From contig NZ_ML703276.1 in assembly GCF_008520305.1 (NCBI RefSeq), positions 1 to 64,000 of the forward strand: a DNA stretch of 64,000 nucleotides, in the 5' to 3' direction. Made by a program: the position numbers and the translations under genes. The notes below the pieces were generated by a model, which saw only the letters and a program-made list of their open reading frames with translations, was not told where the DNA came from and did not search any database. Positions within the stretch are counted from its first letter, which is position 1. Each line of letters starts with the position of its first letter. Positions 1 through 9,875 of this stretch are shown here, in pieces. This stretch comes from Mesorhizobium sp. SARCC-RB16n (lineage in GTDB: Bacteria > Pseudomonadota > Alphaproteobacteria > Rhizobiales > Rhizobiaceae).

Positions 1-443
1 TGTTCGCGCAAGGCGGCCTTCGCCGGAGGCGTACGCCGCTCCATCGGAAAGCTCAACATCGGAACCGCGCTGATGACGCAGTCGAACTTATCCGCGTTGC
101 GCTCCGGCAGGACTAGATCCAGCAAAAACACGTCGCCTAGCCGAACATCGACATCCGGACAACGTTGCCTCAAGCGGTCACAGCAATCCTTCGAATACTC
201 GATCGACACCAGGTGCTGCGGCTCGACACCCCCTTGCCAAAATAGCCTTGGTGATGACGCCGGTTCCGGCACCAAGCTCAAGAACCGGCATTGCCGGCGC
301 CTGATCCTTGCCATGTGGCGTGCGGCATGGACAGACGTCGTCATAAGAGCGCCCACGGCTTTTTTGTCCTTTTGCCAACACCTGAAGAATTGCACTTCTT
401 CTTCAAATTTTCGGCCGAGACGCTCTTTCAAGCGAAAGACCAT
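1..443 (-). pseudogene. pmtA: Phosphatidylethanolamine N-methyltransferase PmtA, frameshifted and cut by window edge
   Basis: PmtA enzymes methylate phosphatidylethanolamine towards phosphatidylcholine using SAM. From the ATG at 443 the first frame gives RLKERLGRKFEEEVQFFR and KKAVGALMTTS, a rhizobial PmtA N-terminus. SAM motif I (LELGAGTGVITKAILARG) lies in a second frame at about 305-229. The starting frame then resumes with VEPQHLVSIEYS and FDCVISAVPMLSFPM. Two compensating single-base shifts are therefore needed; the second is explained by one extra G in a run of five at 229-233. The frame is open to base 1, so the C-terminus lies outside the window. It is either a pseudogene or a functional gene with sequence errors. 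Family assignment is by recalled motif resemblance. Confidence 0.7.
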
Positions 444-755
444 ATCTACTCCCTGATACCTGTCGTGGATCGTTGACCGACAAGGTTCGGACAAGTTCTG
501 TGGCATTTTACAAGCCTTTGCTGCGGTCGAACCGGGACAGCAGAGGGAACGATAGACAGTCGCTCGATTACATCGAGCCCGTACTGCCGCCCTTCGCTTC
601 TGCGCCCGCTAGCCTATGGTGTCCGTTAAGCAGGGTGGAATTGAAGGCAAGCCGATCAGCCCTCGGAGGCAGTAGCGCGCGATCACCAAAGGCACATTCG
701 GAACTGCCCTCCAACCGACGCAAACTGCCTCCAACCGACGCAAATAGATGCGAAA
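444..755. other. Intergenic stretch, no gene seen
   Basis: No frame here has recognisable protein features. The only structure noticed is a 16-base direct repeat, listed separately. Confidence 0.5.
709..744. repeat. Short tandem direct repeat, 20-bp period
   Basis: CTCCAACCGACGCAAA occurs at 709-724 and again at 729-744, just beyond the 3' end of the MFS gene. It looks like a local slippage duplication; no function is suggested. Confidence 0.8.
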
Positions 756-2477
756 CTATGTCTGTGCGAAATTCGAGAGCCTTGGCTCATTGCCGTCCTC
801 GTACTTCATTGCGGCTCGGATGAGATCAACGCCGCAAAAAAAGCCCGTCGATTCATGACGCCTGCGATTTGCTCCGGTCGGACGCTCAATCGAAAGCCTG
901 ATGCGAGGTGGCCCCTCTCCCGCGTGCAATTCAAGGAGGTGCCGATCCAGTTCCTTGTCCGCCGCGGTGAGGCGATGGTTGAGGCGAAGGTAGTCCATCC
1001 AGGTCGGAGTACGGAATGTCTCTGTCCACAGCAACGGCTCCTGCAGGTCGCGTTGCAGGTTCCAGTTCCGTGCGCCGACGCCGCTTTGCACCCGGCGACG
1101 TTTCCGCATCAGGTCCAGGAAGGCTTCGACGTTCATCTCAGGTATCGAATACTCGATCTTGACGACGATCGGGCCGCTTTTTGACTTGAGGTCAAGGGCG
1201 AGCTGCGGCGTTTCAAAGCCAAAGGGATCCTGGTCGGTCTCTTTCCATTGCCGGATTGGCAGCAGCAACCCGGTGGCGGCGACCAACAGCAGAGCGCCAG
1301 CGGAGCTTTCGAGCGCCAAGGTGAGCGAATGGTTCTCGGCCACCATGCCCCATAGCCAGCTGCCGGCCGCCATGCCGCCCGACGACAAGGCAGAGTAGAT
1401 CGAGAGCGTCCGGCCAACGACCCAGCGTGGGCTCGACAATTGCACGCTGACGTCTAGCCCCGTCCAGGTGACAACCCAGCCTGCGCCACCGAACGTCAAG
1501 GCGAGTGCCGCCACCGCCAGCGACGGCGTGAATGCAAGCGCCAGACAGCACGCCGCGCAGGATATGCACGCCAGTGTTGTCAGCCGCTCCTGCGACAGCG
1601 ACCTTCGGAGCACGTTGTTGGAGATGCCGGCGCACAAGGCACCCGCCCCGAAGCCGGCCATCAGGACGCCGTAAGCAATCGGCCCTCCCTCCAGCTGACG
1701 GCGGGCGACCAACGGCAGCAGCGCCAGTATCGAGATGCTTGCCAGGCCAAAAAGCGTTCCGCGCGCGATGGCCGCTTTGATCTCTCCCGACAGCGCCGTG
1801 AAGCGCGCTCCATCACGAATGGCGGTAGCCAAGGGCTCGCGTGGAAGAGGCGAGGAGCGACCGCTCCATTTGCAGCGCCCGATGGCCCACAGCATTGTCA
1901 AATAGGCCAGCGTCGCCACGGCGAAAGCCGTCAGTGGTCCAAGCGAGGCAACGACAATGCCGCCGAGCGCCGGACCGATGCTTCGCACGGCATTGTACCC
2001 GACCGAGATCAGCGTGACCGCAGCCGGAACTTCGCGCTTGCGCAAAATGTCGCCGACCGAGGCGTGCCAGGCCGGTTCAGTAAAGGCGGCGCCACAACCG
2101 CCCAAACAGCTAAATGCAAGGATTATCCATGGATTGCAAAAGCCAAGCGCCACAAGAGCAGTAAGCATCGTCGAGGACAAGGCTATCAGACACCAGCCGA
2201 AGGCCATCACCTTGCGACGGCTGAAATTGTCGGCGATGGCCCCGGCCCAGATCGACAGGATGAATACGGGCAGGGTCGCGGACGACTGCACCAAGGCGAC
2301 CATTACGTCTGACGTCGAGATGGTAGCCATCAGCCAGCTGATCGCAACGGTTTGCATCAGCCAGCCCAGGCTAGATGCGTGTGCGCCAAGCCAGATCGCA
2401 CGGAAAGTGGGGTTCGCCAGCGGCGCGAACGTCGCCGACAAAACTGAATCCGCGTCAGCGCGCACCACCCTGCTCAT
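756..2477 (-). CDS. MFS exporter of the transmembrane secretion effector (EntS-like) family
   Basis: A 573-residue inner-membrane exporter. The first ~400 residues hold about twelve hydrophobic segments; the N-terminus (FAPLANPTFRAIWLGAHASS) and the loop with DNFSRRKVM after the second helix are typical of MFS_3 proteins. The last ~140 residues are soluble and contain the family's tail with WTETFRTPTWMDYLRLNHR, resembling an antibiotic-biosynthesis monooxygenase fold. The ATG at 2477 has GAGAGG upstream, so the 28 extra residues of the longer frame (from 2561) are rejected. The substrate cannot be read from sequence; relatives export siderophores or other small molecules. It stands alone, between two decayed genes. 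Confidence 0.8.
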   Translation of the reverse strand: MSRVVRADADSVLSATFAPLANPTFRAIWLGAHASSLGWLMQTVAISWLMATISTSDVMVALVQSSATLPVFILSIWAGAIADNFSRRKVMAFGWCLIALSSTMLTALVALGFCNPWIILAFSCLGGCGAAFTEPAWHASVGDILRKREVPAAVTLISVGYNAVRSIGPALGGIVVASLGPLTAFAVATLAYLTMLWAIGRCKWSGRSSPLPREPLATAIRDGARFTALSGEIKAAIARGTLFGLASISILALLPLVARRQLEGGPIAYGVLMAGFGAGALCAGISNNVLRRSLSQERLTTLACISCAACCLALAFTPSLAVAALALTFGGAGWVVTWTGLDVSVQLSSPRWVVGRTLSIYSALSSGGMAAGSWLWGMVAENHSLTLALESSAGALLLVAATGLLLPIRQWKETDQDPFGFETPQLALDLKSKSGPIVVKIEYSIPEMNVEAFLDLMRKRRRVQSGVGARNWNLQRDLQEPLLWTETFRTPTWMDYLRLNHRLTAADKELDRHLLELHAGEGPPRIRLSIERPTGANRRRHESTGFFCGVDLIRAAMKYEDGNEPRLSNFAQT

Positions 2478-2896
2478 TGGATCGGGCCTCTCATTTCGTG
2501 TACTCGACGCACTGAATGATTTCTGCCTTGGTGCACTTGCTATGAGTACCCGTCCAAGCAATTTTCGATGGTTCCTATAGGCCGAAACGAACCCTGCTGG
2601 AAATCACTCTTATAGCCAAAGCGCCTTGGCAGTGCGGATCATGGAGAATGTCTAGGACCCAGCCAGGGAGAACTGTTCTATGATGGCTCGATCAAACCAA
2701 AGTCGCTCTCACAAAGGCTAGGAAGGCACCTTTAAGCGATCACGGAGCGGTCCCCAAGGTCCTGACCTGTTAATGCCTCAGCCGATCACGCATCGCGTAC
2801 CCCAGCATGCCGAGTACAAAGAGCGGCCCGCGCAAACACTGAGCCGCCTAGAAACGCCATCGGACTGAGCCCCTCGAACAAGGCGAACCGCGCGGT
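2478..2896. other. Intergenic stretch, no gene seen
   Basis: About 420 bases between the MFS gene and the FAD oxidoreductase relic. No coding frame, clear promoter box or repeat was recognised. Confidence 0.5.
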
Positions 2897-4027
2897 TTAG
2901 TCGGCAATGGCTTCTACAAGAAGCTTGCCGACAAGCGTTGATAAGATGACGCCCAGACCGGAACAACCATGCGCGAAGTACATGTCGCCGTCCCGGCCGA
3001 CATGTGGAAGGCGCGAGGTGGTAACAGACGCCAGTCCGCCGCATGCGTAGCTGATGCTTGAGCTGCTGGAAAGTCCTCTCGATGTATGGGCGAATGAAGT
3101 CCCCGATGTCGGTCGGCGGGCAGGGCATGTAGCGCTCTCCGCCAAACAGCAGCCGGCGGTCGGACGACAGCGGATAAAGCGGGTGTCGGAGACCGCAGCA
3201 TTGCTCGGGATGACCGCCGCTGCATTCGCGAGCGGCTCGTTATCGACTATGTAGCTTCCAATAGGCATGATGCGGCTTTCGATCGGTAGGTGGATGCGCT
3301 TGAGCAGCGCATGGCCGGCAAGCACGGCACGACGAGCGCGAACCGCGCCGAACGCCGTCTCCGCCCTGATACCGTTGCGGCTATCAAGCCGCCGAACGAC
3401 CGACCTTTCGTGGAACATCACCCCAGCCGCAGCCGCAGCCTGCGCCAGAGCGAGGGTGTAGTTCAGCGGAAGCATATGGCCGCCGTCGAACAGGCCCCCG
3501 TGATAAGGAGCGTCAACCGCCACCCGCACCTCTGCAGCTGAGAGAATCCGCATAAGCGGACAGTTCATAATGGTGGCCAGGCATTCGATCTCGTGCTCGA
3601 ACCTGGTCATGTCGCCGGCGCTGGCAGTGCCGATCGGATGGACAGTCTTCCTAAGGTCGCAGTTCATCGCGTGACGCTTGATCAGATCCAATACCAGACC
3701 CCAGGCTTCGAGCGCGAGATCAAACAGCGCTCTTGCGCGCTCGCGGCCAAGGAGCTTAACCAGTTCGCACGCAGTCTTGCATAAACCAACGATCATCTGG
3801 CCGCCGTTGCGGCCGGAGGCGCCCCAACCGACCCGACCGCCCTCTACGAGTACTACCTTCAGCCCGCGCTCGGCGGCATTCAGTGCAGCCGACAGCCCCG
3901 TACACCCGCCACCAATGACAACAAGGTCGGCGTCAATCTTGGCCGTGAGTATCGGATGGCGCGGCTCCGGCTCGGCCGTTGCCGTATGGTAGGAGCGCTC
4001 GATATCGAGACCCGAATTGAAGCTCAT
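2897..4027 (-). pseudogene. FAD-dependent oxidoreductase (DAO, PuuB-like), with two compensating frameshifts
   Basis: A DAO-family flavoprotein like gamma-glutamylputrescine oxidase. The dinucleotide motif VVIGGGCTGLSAALNAAERG is followed by GGRVGWGASGRNGGQM, both typical of the family. The open frame is continuous, but between about 3175 and 3060 its sequence is nonsense; the +1 frame there gives the expected LSSDRRLLFGGERYMP and PTDIGDFIRPYIERTF. The original frame resumes with GGLASVTTSRLPHVG and ends normally. The protein as encoded has a scrambled block of ~40 residues in the substrate domain and is probably inactive. The ATG at 4027 is preferred over 4042 because AGGG sits between them. 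Sequence error is an alternative. Confidence 0.7.
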
Positions 4028-4737
4028 GATCACACCCTGCATAGTGTGCTTTTAAGACCAAAATGCCGGCCGCTTGGGCGCATGCAAAATTTGCTCGTCG
4101 TGTCGCTTTCGGTCAGGATAAATGCTCTTCTTGCCATTAGCTGTTAACTCCCGTGTTGTGTGCCCGTTCACGGTCAAGCGTAGACGCACATCTACCCGTC
4201 CACGTCCGTTTTTAAGAACATTACCACTATTCCTCGTCCGATGTCTGGCATATTCTGTAATTTTATTTGAAGTATCTATTGCAAATTGATTTAAAATCCT
4301 GACGCGCACCTTCGTGGTGGTACGCAACAGGCTTGTCAGGATCACCACCGAGCTTCAAGTCCGAACACGAATAAGGCCACGGGATTGTCGCACACCCGGG
4401 ACTCTGGAGGTTTATGGTGACGCCGTGAAGTTCAGGCTGCGATCAGCGAGCTTGTCGGCCTGACTGAGGCGTATTCCCGGGCAGTAGTTGCAGCAGACAC
4501 AAGGCGGGAAGATCGGCTGTGCCGGCCAGGACGTCGGCGAGAGGTTCTCTGATCGCCGTCGGTGCACCGTCGGACCGTCGAGCCTGAAAGGGTGGAATTG
4601 ATCCGCGCCTGCGCACCGCTGCGAATCTAACGAAGGACCGTCGCGGCGCTCAAATTGAGCATCGAGCGGATCGATCGACGAGAGCAACACGGCGATCGGC
4701 CACGGGAAACTCGCCCCTAAAGTGTGTCGTGATAAAT
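4028..4737. other. Non-coding stretch beside IS relics
   Basis: About 700 bases with an AT-rich part (4100-4330) and a GC-rich part. No convincing protein is encoded on either strand. It is probably debris around the IS630 and IS110 remnants that follow. Confidence 0.45.
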
Positions 4738-4883
4738 TGGCTTGATACCCCGCAGCTTTGAAGAAGTTTCTGCATTCAGATGGCTCGAACAGGTGACAGA
4801 TGTCGCTGAGTGCATCGAAGGTTATGGCTGCCTTCTTTCGCAGCCGCGTCTTGAGTATTGAGTAAGCCGTCTCGATTGATGGT
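4738..4883 (-). pseudogene. IS630-family transposase, C-terminal remnant
   Basis: Reverse translation gives IETAYSILKTRLRKKAA, then FDALSDICHLFEPSECRNFF and KAAGYQAN. This matches the end of IS630-type DDE transposases, where a PIE-x-AFSKLK-like helix precedes an A-x2-CxNYFxxAGY tail. Only the last ~45 residues remain and no start or catalytic core is nearby, so it is a dead fragment. Confidence 0.65.
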
Positions 4884-5118
4884 GTTGTCTAATCGCAGCC
4901 CGGCGTCAAGCATCTATCGCGTTGATATGGCGCTGCCGGGTGCATGGTTGTCTTCGCGGTCGGCGTCGGCCGCCGCATGATGGAGCTTCGCGGGACGAGC
5001 CTTCAATGTGGACGACGCACTTTGCTGAGACAGTGGTGCAACCCCATCAGCGGAGTGGCTCGGCTCACGTCCCGGCAGGGACGCCTCAGGCGCTCAGATT
5101 CTGAACGCTATCTGGATT

Positions 5119-5983
5119 TTACGCTGTGGCTCCTGGACTCGGATTGAAGAGCTCGCCAGTCTTGAGCATCGTGTGCATGATCACCGCCATTTGCGCGCCA
5201 CGGGCACGGCGGCTCGTTTGAAGGAGCTAGAGACCCATGTGCGTAGGCTGCTTTCGGGCGAACAGCGTATCAGCATGACCGGTGCGGCTTCGCAGAGAAG
5301 CCCTCGCAGATGCCGATCCCCGCGCCGGGACATATGGCCGTCATAATCGACTTTCTCCCGATTGGTATCGGCGGGTTGTCAGGCCGATCCAAGCGGCGAC
5401 AGAGCGGGACTTCTTGAAGTTGTTTGGATCCTCAATGGCGCTGACGAAAAAAGGTCGCGGTGATCACGCCGATGCCGGGGATCGACATGAGGGTGCGGCA
5501 GGCTTGGCTTTGACGAGCATCCGCAACCAGTTGGCGGCCGAGCTCGGCGGCACGAATGCGAATGCTGCGCCACGGCTCCAACATCGGCAAGACGACAGGA
5601 GCAAGCTCGTTCTGATCGGTAAGATGGCTCCAGACATTCTTTTCGAATGTAGTTCCCTTACCTGCTGGGACGAGCAGGCCGAACGTTTTCATGATCCCGC
5701 GGATCTGGTTGGAAAGCTCGACGGTGATCCGGATCAGTCGGGTGCGTGCTCCCACGAGCGTGTCAACATATGGCAATCCCTCGGCGCACAGCGCATGATA
5801 GAACCACACCGACAGAGGGCCGGTTTCAAACACGACGCGCTTTGCGGCCGGCGCGCTTGCGGACAAGCTCGGCATGATGTTGGGATCAGATGCGCACTTT
5901 CCGCGCCAGATCCGTTCGCCTCCACGGCGGATCGACACCGCCGTCTCTTTCATCGACACGTCAAGACCGATATATTCTGTCAT
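5119..5983 (-). pseudogene. IS110-family transposase, multiply frameshifted
   Basis: The intact first part, from the ATG at 5983, gives EYIGLDVSMKETAVSI and FETGPLSVWFYHALCAEGL, the N-terminal DEDD nuclease domain of IS110 transposases. It continues through MSIPGIGVITATFF, the helix-hairpin-helix of the second domain. The frame then breaks in a T/A-rich run near 5448. The rest is readable in other frames: AIEDPNNFKKSRSVAAWIGL, DYDGHMSRRGDRHLRGLLCE, and a C-terminal MAVIMHTMLKTGELF ending at 5119. At least three shifts are needed, so the element is inactive. IS110 elements lack terminal inverted repeats and none was found. Confidence 0.8.
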
Positions 5984-6185
5984 GGCTGTTCTCCGTTGAT
6001 GCTGGGGCCGGCGTCAAGTCGTGAGCCCGTATTTCATCATATCGGGGAGCAGCCACCTTCCAGGATCATGATCTGGTCCGGAGGGGCCTCGTGCCGAGGG
6101 TTGCTCGGGCGGGCCGAGCCATCTCACCGACAGAGTGACTCAAAACCGTGATCATAACATTGCCGTCAACCGCGCTCCGCGATGT

Positions 6186-6257
6186 CGTCGGACATGCGAC
6201 ATACCGGGGCCGACAGTTTGTTTCAGAACGATTTTTCCGTTTGGCACAGCGCATGCA
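6186..6257 (+). promoter_or_regulatory. NifA upstream site (one mismatch) and sigma-54 promoter
   Basis: CGT-N10-ACA at 6186-6201 is one base off the NifA consensus TGT-N10-ACA. TGGCACAGCGCATGCA at 6242-6257 has GG and GC at the -24/-12 spacing of sigma-54 promoters. The gap between them (~40 bp) matches the sites at 18891/18951 and 23742/23801. It should drive the ATP-grasp gene under nitrogen-fixing conditions. Confidence 0.65.
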
Positions 6258-6318
6258 GAGCAATCTGCAAGCGGCCCTTGAACGCCGCACGGTACACCGA
6301 AGGAAGGCTATAGCCCAA

Positions 6319-7539
6319 ATGTCAAAGAGAGCGCTCATCTTGCTTGAAGGCAATACAAGGGGTGTTGGTCTGCTCTACGTCCAAGCGGCCAGGCGCCTTG
6401 GTCTATATCCAATCAACCTTTCGGCGGATCCAACTCGGTATGACTACCTTGACGCCGAAAAAATTGAGACGGTCCGCGTCGACACAAACAATCTCGCTGC
6501 GGTCATCCGAGAATGTTCGCGGCTCGGCGCCACGTATGACATTGCTGGAATTACCACCAGTGAGGAGTTCGTCTATGTGACAGCCGGGAAGCTCTGCCGG
6601 CATTTCGATCTACCGGGACCGAATCCCGCATCCATTGAACAATGCTGTGACAAGTTGACTCAGTGCCAGCTTCTTGCGGACGCCGGGATTCCAATCCCTG
6701 CGTATCGCTTGGCCCAGAATGCAAGGGACGTAGAAGACGCTGCCGCCGAGATCGGGCTTCCGGTGATTCTTAAACCCGCCGTCGGCTGCGGCAGCCGGGG
6801 TGTCCGGCTATGCCGCACCGCAGAAGAGTTAGCCGAACATACAATCTATTTGTTGGGGGGAAAGCACATATGGCAGTCTTTGCCGAGGATCCTGGTCGAA
6901 GAGTACGCAGAAGGCCTCCAGTATGTTGCTTCGATGATGGGCGATGAGCTCGTTGGGATTGCTGCCGCTAAGTTCGGGGCCCCACCGCATTTCGTGTATC
7001 GCGAGTTCACCTTTCCCGCCGTTCTGACTGATAAGGAGCATGAGCGTATCGCCCATGTTTCGCGGAGCTGTGTGCGAGCTCTCAGCCTTGGCTGGGAGCC
7101 TACAAACATAGAACTCCGGTGGACGAAGCGTGGCGCAGTCGTCATTGAAGTCAATCCGCGTCCCGCTGGCACGCCCGTTCCTCAGTTGGTTCAATTGGCT
7201 TACGGCATTGATCTCATCACCGAGCACATCAAGCTTGTCATCGGCGAAGAATGGAATTTGCGCAGAAGCCATTCGCAGACTGCGGCCGGCCGCCTCCTCC
7301 TTCCTGATCGCGATGGCACTCTCAATTGGGCCGGTGATGTCAGTCTTGCGACTGCAGTACCGGGTGTTGCTGAGATCAAATTGTATGTGTCGTCTAAGAC
7401 GTCCATCATCAGGCAAGGCGATAACCGAGACTGGCTCGGACATGTCATCGCCGCTTCCCCGAGCCATGGTGAGACCAACGCCATTCTCCAACGTGCCGTT
7501 GACTTGGTCGGTTTGTCGCTCACGCAATTTCCGCCGTGA
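6319..7539 (+). CDS. ATP-grasp ligase
   Basis: A 406-residue ATP-grasp enzyme, of the type that joins a carboxylate to an amine via an acyl phosphate. Residues 1-105 form the N-terminal pre-ATP-grasp part (RALILLEGNTRGVG). The ATP lid has LPVILKPAVGCGSRGVRL, the next strand ILVEEYAEGLQYVASMM, and the metal site IEVNPRPAG with an upstream glutamate (NIELRW). The ATG at 6319 follows AGGAAGG, so the 57-codon extension to 6148, which runs through the sigma-54 promoter, is rejected. It resembles stand-alone amino-acid ligases more than purine or biotin enzymes. A ligase remnant and a nitroreductase follow, suggesting a small biosynthetic pathway. The substrate is unknown. Confidence 0.75.
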   Translation: MSKRALILLEGNTRGVGLLYVQAARRLGLYPINLSADPTRYDYLDAEKIETVRVDTNNLAAVIRECSRLGATYDIAGITTSEEFVYVTAGKLCRHFDLPGPNPASIEQCCDKLTQCQLLADAGIPIPAYRLAQNARDVEDAAAEIGLPVILKPAVGCGSRGVRLCRTAEELAEHTIYLLGGKHIWQSLPRILVEEYAEGLQYVASMMGDELVGIAAAKFGAPPHFVYREFTFPAVLTDKEHERIAHVSRSCVRALSLGWEPTNIELRWTKRGAVVIEVNPRPAGTPVPQLVQLAYGIDLITEHIKLVIGEEWNLRRSHSQTAAGRLLLPDRDGTLNWAGDVSLATAVPGVAEIKLYVSSKTSIIRQGDNRDWLGHVIAASPSHGETNAILQRAVDLVGLSLTQFPP

Positions 7540-7599
7540 GCGTATTCCCGTGGAGGTAATAGAGGAAACGTTCTGTCTGTCCAGATTCCGGGTCTTCGC

Positions 7600-7816
7600 T
7601 CTGGAGCTCCGTAAATTTTGCGGCGCGATGACGGCCGCCACGAGTTTGGCGGAGCCATCGATAAGCATTGGTCACCCTGGTGTTACCGCTTATCCGCGCG
7701 AAATACATTTCGTCGGATCGCTTCCAAAGGTGGTGAGCGGCAAGGTTCAGCGCTTCGTTCTCAGACAGAGTCGACGGAAAGAACTCCCTACATTGAAGGG
7801 CCGTGCCGATGGATAA
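7600..7816 (+). pseudogene. C-terminal scrap of an acyl-CoA synthetase / adenylate-forming ligase
   Basis: The frame ending at 7816 reads HPGVTAYPREIHFVGSLPKV followed by VSGKVQRFVLRQ. This is the final subdomain of adenylate-forming ligases, including the A10 lysine motif (LPK-x2-SGK-x2-R). Nothing upstream supplies the rest of the enzyme, because the ATP-grasp gene ends at 7539, so this is the tail of a deleted gene. It overlaps the nitroreductase start by a few bases. Confidence 0.6.
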
Positions 7817-8558
7817 AGAAGATTCTGAGAGGTGCAAGCATAGCAAGGGGGGCTATACCGGAGGGATGCGAAACGCAGTTTCGCAGGGGCCGCTTGGTGT
7901 GAGGGAAGCGGTCGTTGGGCGTCGGTCCGTGAGAAGATTTCTTGCGACCCCAGTTCCTTCGGAGACTGTCTCAGCTATTCTCGCGGAAGCTGCGCGCGCG
8001 CCTTCCGCGACGAACATGCAGCCATGGAAAGTTTATGTGGTAACGGGACCTGCTCGCGATCGTCTCTGTCGAACCGTTCTCGAGGCAGCAAATTTGGGCG
8101 CTCGTTCCGACGAATACGCCTATATGCCCTCGCCTCTTAAGGAGCCATACTTGTCGCGTCGACGCCGAGTTGGCTTTGATCTCTACCGGCTCCATCAGGT
8201 CGCGCGCGAGGACGTGGCTGGGCGCAAGCGGGTTATGCTCAGGAATTTCGAGTTCTTCGACGCTCCCGTTGGATTGTTCTTTACCATGGATCGCGATCTT
8301 CTTCTCGGCTCATGGCTCGATTGCGGAATGTTCATGCAAAATGTCATGATCCTCGCGAGAGCGCATGGCCTCGAAACCTGTCCGCAGCAGGCGTGGTGCG
8401 AATACGGCGCGCTCTTGCATAGCGAACTGTCGATCCCCGATGACGAGATCATCTTGTCGGGAATGGCGCTCGGAATTGCTGACGAGCATGCTCCGGAAAA
8501 TAGCCTGACCACCGAGCGCCAAGCCCCGCAAGAGTTCACCACATTCCGCGGCACGTAA
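7809..8558 (+). CDS. Nitroreductase-family flavoenzyme
   Basis: About 249 residues. Near the N-terminus VGRRSVRRFLATPVP is the FMN-phosphate-binding RRSxRxF motif, followed by ARAPSATNMQPWKVYVV, the standard nitroreductase loop. The C-terminal half has LDCGMFMQNVMILARAHGLE and ILSGMALGIAD, which complete the FMN site. Start options are ATG 7809 (AAGGG upstream) or ATG 7866; 7809 is used. It lies about 270 bases behind the ATP-grasp gene on the same strand and probably shares its NifA/sigma-54 promoter. A redox step on a ligated amino-acid or aromatic product is plausible but is inference. Confidence 0.8.
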   Translation: MDKEDSERCKHSKGGYTGGMRNAVSQGPLGVREAVVGRRSVRRFLATPVPSETVSAILAEAARAPSATNMQPWKVYVVTGPARDRLCRTVLEAANLGARSDEYAYMPSPLKEPYLSRRRRVGFDLYRLHQVAREDVAGRKRVMLRNFEFFDAPVGLFFTMDRDLLLGSWLDCGMFMQNVMILARAHGLETCPQQAWCEYGALLHSELSIPDDEIILSGMALGIADEHAPENSLTTERQAPQEFTTFRGT

Positions 8559-8861
8559 CGGAGTATTGTCTCTAAGCTAAACTGTCAGAGCAGCAGAGAG
8601 GATCTTGCCATACACGCCGGCATAGGAAAATTTCTTGGCGAGGACTCCTCGTGCGAGCTGCTGGACGGGCGACTGTCGCGAAGGTGGGCCGTCTTCAGTG
8701 GCTCATCGATGATTTGCGGACGGCAGCGCCTTGTCGGGCCGTATGCTGAGCGGCGAGAAGATCAGGGATTGGCTTCCTCTGCCTTCCGCGACGAGGCTGA
8801 GGGCCGCCTGCAAGCGCGATCACGTCATGGCCTGGCGGGCGACACAAAGTTCGCCTGCGAT
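8559..8861. other. Intergenic stretch between convergent genes
   Basis: No gene, clear terminator or repeat was recognised in these ~300 bases between the nitroreductase and the HTH gene. Confidence 0.5.
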
Positions 8862-9875
8862 CTATCGCATCCTGCTGCTCAGAAGGCGTCCGACCTCCGC
8901 CTGGATGCGATTTGTGGTGAGGCCAACAACGCCGAACCGTTCGTAGATCGCGGACACCATAGGAAACAGAATGTCCGCAAGGCGGGAACTGATATCGACA
9001 GCGGCGACCTCCGTCTCCAGCAATACCTCGTCGCTGCGAGCAGGCCTTCCCTCAAACATAAGTTCACTGATCGGGTTGGCCCAGTTCCGCAAAAGCCGAC
9101 CGGTCAGTCCAGTATAGAGCGCACGAAACCGAACCGAGATCTGGCTTTCCGGGGCCTTCCGCATGAGACCGGCTAGTCGCTCGGCGTGAAGAAGCGCCTC
9201 ACCCATCCGCCACACAGGCAATGTCGTGTCGAATACACTCGCCGGCGGAAAAGTCTCCTGACCGTCTTCCTGATAGCCACGTATCAGGAACAACCGTCCT
9301 GAGGGTACGGCACGCCAGAAGTCGCAATGCGCGGGATCGCCCAAGATGTTACGCTTGATCCCGTCACTCTCCGGCGGCAGCCAAACCTCAATGGCACCGC
9401 CGACCTCGCGGGGAGCAAGATCTTCGCGGGTCAACATCATGAAGAGCGGCCAACCAGTGTGCTTGGTGACCGCATTGTCTAGGATGTGTTCGAACTCCGT
9501 CAGAGCAAATGGCTTCAGATCGCCTTCCAGGCAGTAGTCGAACCGATATGAGCCGTTTGGAAACCTGGCAGGGCTATCGCTGGGCAGATCATGCGTTAGG
9601 GCGCGCCACCGGTCAAATGACTCCCGCACGAACCGCTCCTGCGCCCCGCCTTCGGGAGGCTCGTCCAAAAGTCCGACAACACGAAGGATATCGAATGCCT
9701 TTGCGAGCGTGAGGGTGTGCTCGCCCCGTTCAAAGGCTGCAATGGTCGGGATGCTGACACCAGCGAGCGCTGCGTGCTCGCGCTGTGTCATGCGTTCTTC
9801 TTTTCGGCGGGCGAGCGCTTCGTCGACAAGCGTGCGCCAGCTCAGCGGGCCTATTCCCCGAGGATTCTCAGGCAT
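8862..9875 (-). CDS. HTH (Xre/HipB-like) regulator with long C-terminal domain, HipA partner
   Basis: 337 residues. Residues ~28-70 form an Xre-type helix-turn-helix (MTQREHAALAGVSIPTIAAF followed by ERGEHTL). The remaining ~260 residues have no domain I recognise, are predicted soluble, and contain FWRAVPSGRLFLIRGYQEDG. HipB antitoxins are usually ~90 residues, so this one is a fusion or an unusual regulator. Its ATG overlaps the end of the HipA gene by 25 bases, so the two are translationally coupled, with the kinase gene first, the reverse of the common hipB-hipA order. It probably represses through the palindrome at 11066. Confidence 0.65.
   Translation of the reverse strand: MPENPRGIGPLSWRTLVDEALARRKEERMTQREHAALAGVSIPTIAAFERGEHTLTLAKAFDILRVVGLLDEPPEGGAQERFVRESFDRWRALTHDLPSDSPARFPNGSYRFDYCLEGDLKPFALTEFEHILDNAVTKHTGWPLFMMLTREDLAPREVGGAIEVWLPPESDGIKRNILGDPAHCDFWRAVPSGRLFLIRGYQEDGQETFPPASVFDTTLPVWRMGEALLHAERLAGLMRKAPESQISVRFRALYTGLTGRLLRNWANPISELMFEGRPARSDEVLLETEVAAVDISSRLADILFPMVSAIYERFGVVGLTTNRIQAEVGRLLSSRMR

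Noticed and set aside
4412-4690. 92-codon minus-strand frame beside the IS630 relic
   Set aside because: No homology or ribosome binding site; it runs on from the decayed transposase end.
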